Shown here: piece by piece, positions 43,989 through 46,247 of the stretch
How positions within the stretch are numbered: position 1 is the stretch's first letter
Layout of the letters: every line of letters starts with the position of its first letter
Assembly (NCBI GenBank): GCA_021816775.1
Contig: JAKAXA010000027.1
Span: 1 to 46,247 of the forward strand
DNA: 46,247 nt
Direction of reading: 5' to 3'
DNA from: Pseudomonadota bacterium
Lineage (GTDB): Bacteria; Pseudomonadota; Gammaproteobacteria; Steroidobacterales; Steroidobacteraceae
Notes under the pieces: generated by a model
Told to the model about the DNA's origin: nothing
Seen by the model: only the letters and a program-made list of their open reading frames with translations
Database searches by the model: none
Position numbers and translations under genes: made by a program

Positions 43989-44487
43989 AATTCCCTGTCA
44001 CCGACCTATTGATATCAGATAATGCCCGTACCACAAGCGTTTGTAGTCGCACCATCCTGGTTCGATGTTTTGTCGATACGCCAGAGTGACGCTGGCGCGT
44101 GACACCAAAAGGCTGAAATTCAGCTCTTTTGCAAAACTCAGGACGTCAAAGGAAACGCGAGCGTCAGGCGCAGTTAAGTCGCGCTAGTCACCAAAGCTCA
44201 GCTCGTTGCCCAACACCCGCACTTGCTGAGCGTCAATTGAGTCACGTGGGCGCTGCGATGTTGCGCGGTGAACGGGCTCACCGCCGCTGTCTTCGACTCT
44301 CCATGCGGCGAGTTGCTGATTCACGAACCGTCCTTCCTGGCTTGGTTCCTCGGCCTCAGCGGCCGTGCCATGCCGCGCGCCGGGCGCAGGGCCCCTGTGG
44401 GGCGCCGGCTGCGGGGGCCGGTGGGCATCGAGTACGATCGTGGTAGGCCCCGCTAAGGATGCCGGGATATCCGCTCCGTTGCGCAGC
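43989..44487. other. Remnant region after the transposase fragment
   Basis: About 500 bases, less GC-rich at the left end, without a supported gene. It has a hairpin CGCCAG/CTGGCG (44080-44098) and a terminator-like hairpin at 44113-44130. An ORF at 44268-44456 has no ribosome site or recognised motif. The left part may be the outer end of the insertion sequence, since CTGAAATTCAG and ACTCAG occur near 44114-44141. Confidence 0.45.
44113..44130. terminator. Hairpin with a T-rich tail
   Basis: GCTGAA (44113-44118) and TTCAGC (44120-44125) around a single A, with TCTTTT after and AAAAG before, could act as an intrinsic terminator in either direction. Stem is short. Confidence 0.35.
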
Positions 44488-44515
44488 TTGCGACTATACG
44501 CAACTTGCGTATAAT
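44488..44515 (+). promoter_or_regulatory. Promoter of the higBA-type operon with palindromic operator
   Basis: TTGCGA (44488-44493), a 16-base spacer and a perfect TATAAT (44510-44515) form a strong promoter. A 19-base perfect palindrome, TATACGCAA-C-TTGCGTATA (44495-44513), fills the spacer and most of the -10 box, an ideal operator for antitoxin repression. Because the ATG at 44514 lies within the -10 box, it cannot be the translation start. Confidence 0.75.
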
Positions 44516-44525
44516 GGATCCCGTC

Positions 44526-44870
44526 ATGCAGGCGGTCTTCGTCGAATTGCCGGCTTTCGAGCGAAGCCGCGAGAACTACCTGGATGACGGTGGCTTCGGT
44601 CGCCTTCAGGAAGCCTTGATGGCGAACCCCGAGGCAGGCGAGGTGATCCCGGGAACGGGCGGCTTGCGCAAGATGCGATTCAGCGACGCGCGCCGCTCCA
44701 AGGGCAAGCGCGGCGGTCTGCGGGTGATCTATTACTACTGGACGGGTGGCCCGGAGTTCTGGCTGTTCACGCTGTACGACAAAGATGAGATGGCAGATGT
44801 GACGCCCAAGCAGCGAGAGGCGTTGAAGGAGCGCATCAAAGACGAGCTGAAAGTGAGGCGCAAGACATGA
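44526..44870 (+). CDS. higB: RelE/HigB-like type II toxin
   Basis: The 114-aa toxin begins MQAVFVELPAFERSRENYLD and includes NPEAGEVIPGTGGLRKMRF, KGKRGGLRVIYYYW and FWLFTLYDKDEMADVTPKQ, the core of the RelE/HigB fold that cuts mRNA on the ribosome. The conserved basic patch (RRSKGKRGG) lies in the middle. I chose ATG 44526 because the promoter's -10 box covers ATG 44514 and the predicted transcript starts near 44522, so the mRNA has almost no leader. Toxin before antitoxin is the higBA order, with an ATGA overlap. Confidence 0.85.
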   Translation: MQAVFVELPAFERSRENYLDDGGFGRLQEALMANPEAGEVIPGTGGLRKMRFSDARRSKGKRGGLRVIYYYWTGGPEFWLFTLYDKDEMADVTPKQREALKERIKDELKVRRKT

Positions 44871-45184
44871 GAAAGAAGCGCAATCTGTTCGATGAGCTGA
44901 TGGAAGGGTTTGACGCCCTGGCTGGTCAGCGTGCTGGCAAACGAACGCTTCGGACGCATGCTTTGAAACCGAAGCCCGCGCCGGAGATCCGCGCCGACGA
45001 ACTCACGAAAGTCCGGGAGGACATGAAGCTCTCCCGCAGCCTTTTCGCACGCTACCTGCGTACCAACGTCCGCACGCTGGAAAATTGGGAGCAGGGTCGG
45101 GCCAAGCCAAACGCGCAAGCGGCGCTGCTCATTCGCCTCGTGCAGCGCTATCCCGATACCGTGCGGCGTCTCGCGGAGATCTAA
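44867..45184 (+). CDS. higA: HigA-like XRE-family antitoxin
   Basis: The 105-aa antitoxin has a Cro/C1-type helix-turn-helix: LTKVREDMKLSRSLFARYLR then TNVRTLENWEQGRAKPNAQA (about residues 46-85). Its N-terminal part (RNLFDELMEGFDALAGQRAGK) is the likely toxin-neutralising segment. Its ATG overlaps the toxin's TGA by four bases (ATGA), so the two are co-translated. It should bind the palindrome at the promoter and shut the operon off. Confidence 0.88.
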   Translation: MRKKRNLFDELMEGFDALAGQRAGKRTLRTHALKPKPAPEIRADELTKVREDMKLSRSLFARYLRTNVRTLENWEQGRAKPNAQAALLIRLVQRYPDTVRRLAEI

Positions 45185-45253
45185 AGACGTCGCACTACGC
45201 GCCATGCTGCCGGTCTGCGTCCGGCGTTCCGTAGCGTCCGGGCGCGTCGTGCC

Positions 45254-45763
45254 GTGTTGACGTTGCGCTGTACGCAGCGCGTGCGGTCGCGGCTGAGGTT
45301 GCCGGAACAGCTCCCGGAAGCCCCCGCATCGACCGGGGCCCTCGGGGACTGGTACGTTCATCTCGTGCGCTTTGGACGCCCCGAATTTGCCATCGCGACA
45401 AGTGAGCGCAGTCTGCTCACGATGCTGCTCCCGGCGCGCGAACTGCGCACGAGTCTGGTGCCCAATCTCCACGCCTCGCTACGGAGCCTCCTCGAGCGGC
45501 TCGACGTTCCGCAGGAGTGCATCAGCCGCGAGCTCGCTGCCATGCAGCCGGTCAGCTTCGGTCGGGCGACGAATCGGCGCGTGCTCGGCTCGATGAACGA
45601 TTTCGCCTTTCAGGCGAGCCATCATCTGACCCACGGTGATGATCTGGCAGCGATTGCGGTGAGACTTTCACATACACCCATGTCCGCCATCGGTGAAAGG
45701 CCGGGGCATTTGGGCTTTCCGGATATGCTTGCCCGCGCTCTGCTTGCGGACGGTGTCGTCTGA
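45254..45763 (+). CDS. DUF6933 domain-containing protein
   Basis: The 169-aa product matches DUF6933 in layout: MLTLRCTQRVRSRLRL at the N-terminus, DWYVHLVRFGRPEFAIATSE, LLPARELRTSLVPNLHASLR and, near the end, TNRRVLGSMNDFAFQA, the most conserved block. The start is GTG 45254 followed by TTG. No membrane segment. Function is unknown; relatives are found alone or near toxin-antitoxin pairs. It follows higA by 69 bases in the same direction. Confidence 0.8.
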   Translation: MLTLRCTQRVRSRLRLPEQLPEAPASTGALGDWYVHLVRFGRPEFAIATSERSLLTMLLPARELRTSLVPNLHASLRSLLERLDVPQECISRELAAMQPVSFGRATNRRVLGSMNDFAFQASHHLTHGDDLAAIAVRLSHTPMSAIGERPGHLGFPDMLARALLADGVV

Positions 45764-45787
45764 CGCAACTCACGGCCATTGACTGCC

Positions 45788-46228
45788 ATGGACATTGAAG
45801 AGGAATTCACCGGTGCCTTGGCTGCCCTGCAGCGTCGCAGCCGGGAGGAGCTTGCTGCCTTCATCGTTTCCTTGCTTTGCGGCGCGCCTCCGGGCGTTCG
45901 GTCGTATGTCGAGGCATTTATCGCTGCGGCGGAGCCCGCCAAGATCGCGACGATCGTTCGCCGCGAGATCGGCGCGCTCCGCATGGGCGAGCGCGAGTAT
46001 GACGTGCGCCACCGCCGCAGCGCCGAGATCGTCGCCCGCGCAGGCTACACCCTCGGAATCATTGAACGGGTCGTGCTGCCGAGCGATGTAGCGCTCGCTC
46101 GAAAGCTTCTATGCGAGCTGCTCGACGCCCAGCAGCAGATTGCGGAGCAGGCCTATGAGGACGATTACGGCGCTGAGGAGCTATTTGCGCGGGTGCGGAG
46201 CCTGCTCAACGTGACCACCGCGCGCTGA
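45788..46228 (+). CDS. Uncharacterised 146-aa helical protein
   Basis: From ATG 45788 the product is an all-helical, charged protein: EEFTGALAALQRRSREELAA, PGVRSYVEAFIAAAEPAKIA, a central EREYDVRHRRSAEIVARAG and a C-terminal acidic stretch (YEDDYGAEELFARVRSLL). The frame is also open from TTG 45779. It ends 19 bases before the window edge and follows the DUF6933 gene by 24 bases, so they are probably co-transcribed. I do not recognise the family with confidence. Confidence 0.7.
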   Translation: MDIEEEFTGALAALQRRSREELAAFIVSLLCGAPPGVRSYVEAFIAAAEPAKIATIVRREIGALRMGEREYDVRHRRSAEIVARAGYTLGIIERVVLPSDVALARKLLCELLDAQQQIAEQAYEDDYGAEELFARVRSLLNVTTAR

Positions 46229-46247
46229 CGGCTCAGTGCAAATTCAG

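Noticed and set aside
44268..44456. 62-aa ORF between the transposase remnant and higB
   Set aside because: GTG start, no ribosome site, Arg/Gly-rich tail; I cannot tell it from chance.
1..46247. CRISPR array or riboswitch
   Set aside because: No spaced repeats of array type and no conserved riboswitch core seen; only short in-gene tandem repeats.

Overview
The window is about two-thirds G+C and carries bacterial genes with clear Shine-Dalgarno starts, tRNA genes that encode their own CCA ends, and a FecI/FecR/TonB-receptor locus, a DUF6763 protein, Crp/Fnr and EmrAB systems. This points to a gammaproteobacterium, plausibly from the Xanthomonadales/Nevskiales/Steroidobacterales side; that placement is inference from gene content only.

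Layout. 0-5 kb: a U32-peptidase-family gene with a one-base frameshift, then an aldehyde dehydrogenase and an acyl-CoA synthetase, which together could turn an aldehyde into an acyl-CoA. 4.9-5.6 kb: a mazEF toxin-antitoxin pair with an inverted-repeat operator. 5.86 kb: the 3' part of a tRNA-Pro(UGG)-like gene, a possible attachment-site scar; a second, more diverged copy lies near 19.55 kb. Between them sit a stress and carbohydrate block: slipin, Crp/Fnr regulator, a minus-strand operon manA - GT4 glycosyltransferase fusion - GH130 phosphorylase, a decayed GlsB/YeaQ-like gene, a fatty-acid-hydroxylase-family membrane enzyme, zwf, a small membrane protein, a 161-aa uncharacterised protein and an orphan hybrid histidine kinase.

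20-29.3 kb: an NHL-repeat lipoprotein, two FtsX/MacB-type ABC permeases with no ATPase, a periplasmic tricorn-type S41 protease, a frameshifted helix-hairpin-helix gene and a DUF6763 gene. 29.5-38.1 kb: a DUF885 zinc-peptidase-like protein, divergent from an ECF sigma factor - FecR anti-sigma - STN-type TonB receptor - gamma-glutamyltransferase series. With the neighbouring tricorn and DUF885 proteins this looks like a signal-regulated system for taking up and breaking down peptides or gamma-glutamyl compounds (inference). 38.1-42.8 kb: a small helical protein, a marR-emrA-emrB drug efflux operon with a legible promoter and palindromic operators, and a CYTH protein.

42.96-43.28 kb: tRNA-Arg(UCU), tRNA-His(GUG) and tRNA-Lys(CUU). 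Straight after tRNA-Lys come a broken integrase and a truncated IS1634-type transposase, scars of an element inserted at that tRNA. 44.5-46.2 kb: a higBA-type toxin-antitoxin pair with its promoter inside a 19-bp palindrome, a DUF6933 protein and an unrecognised protein.

One theme runs through the window: several genes (U32, GlsB-like, helix-hairpin-helix, integrase) are intact in sequence but broken by one- or two-base indels. These may be real pseudogenes, or uncorrected sequencing errors; reads are needed to decide.
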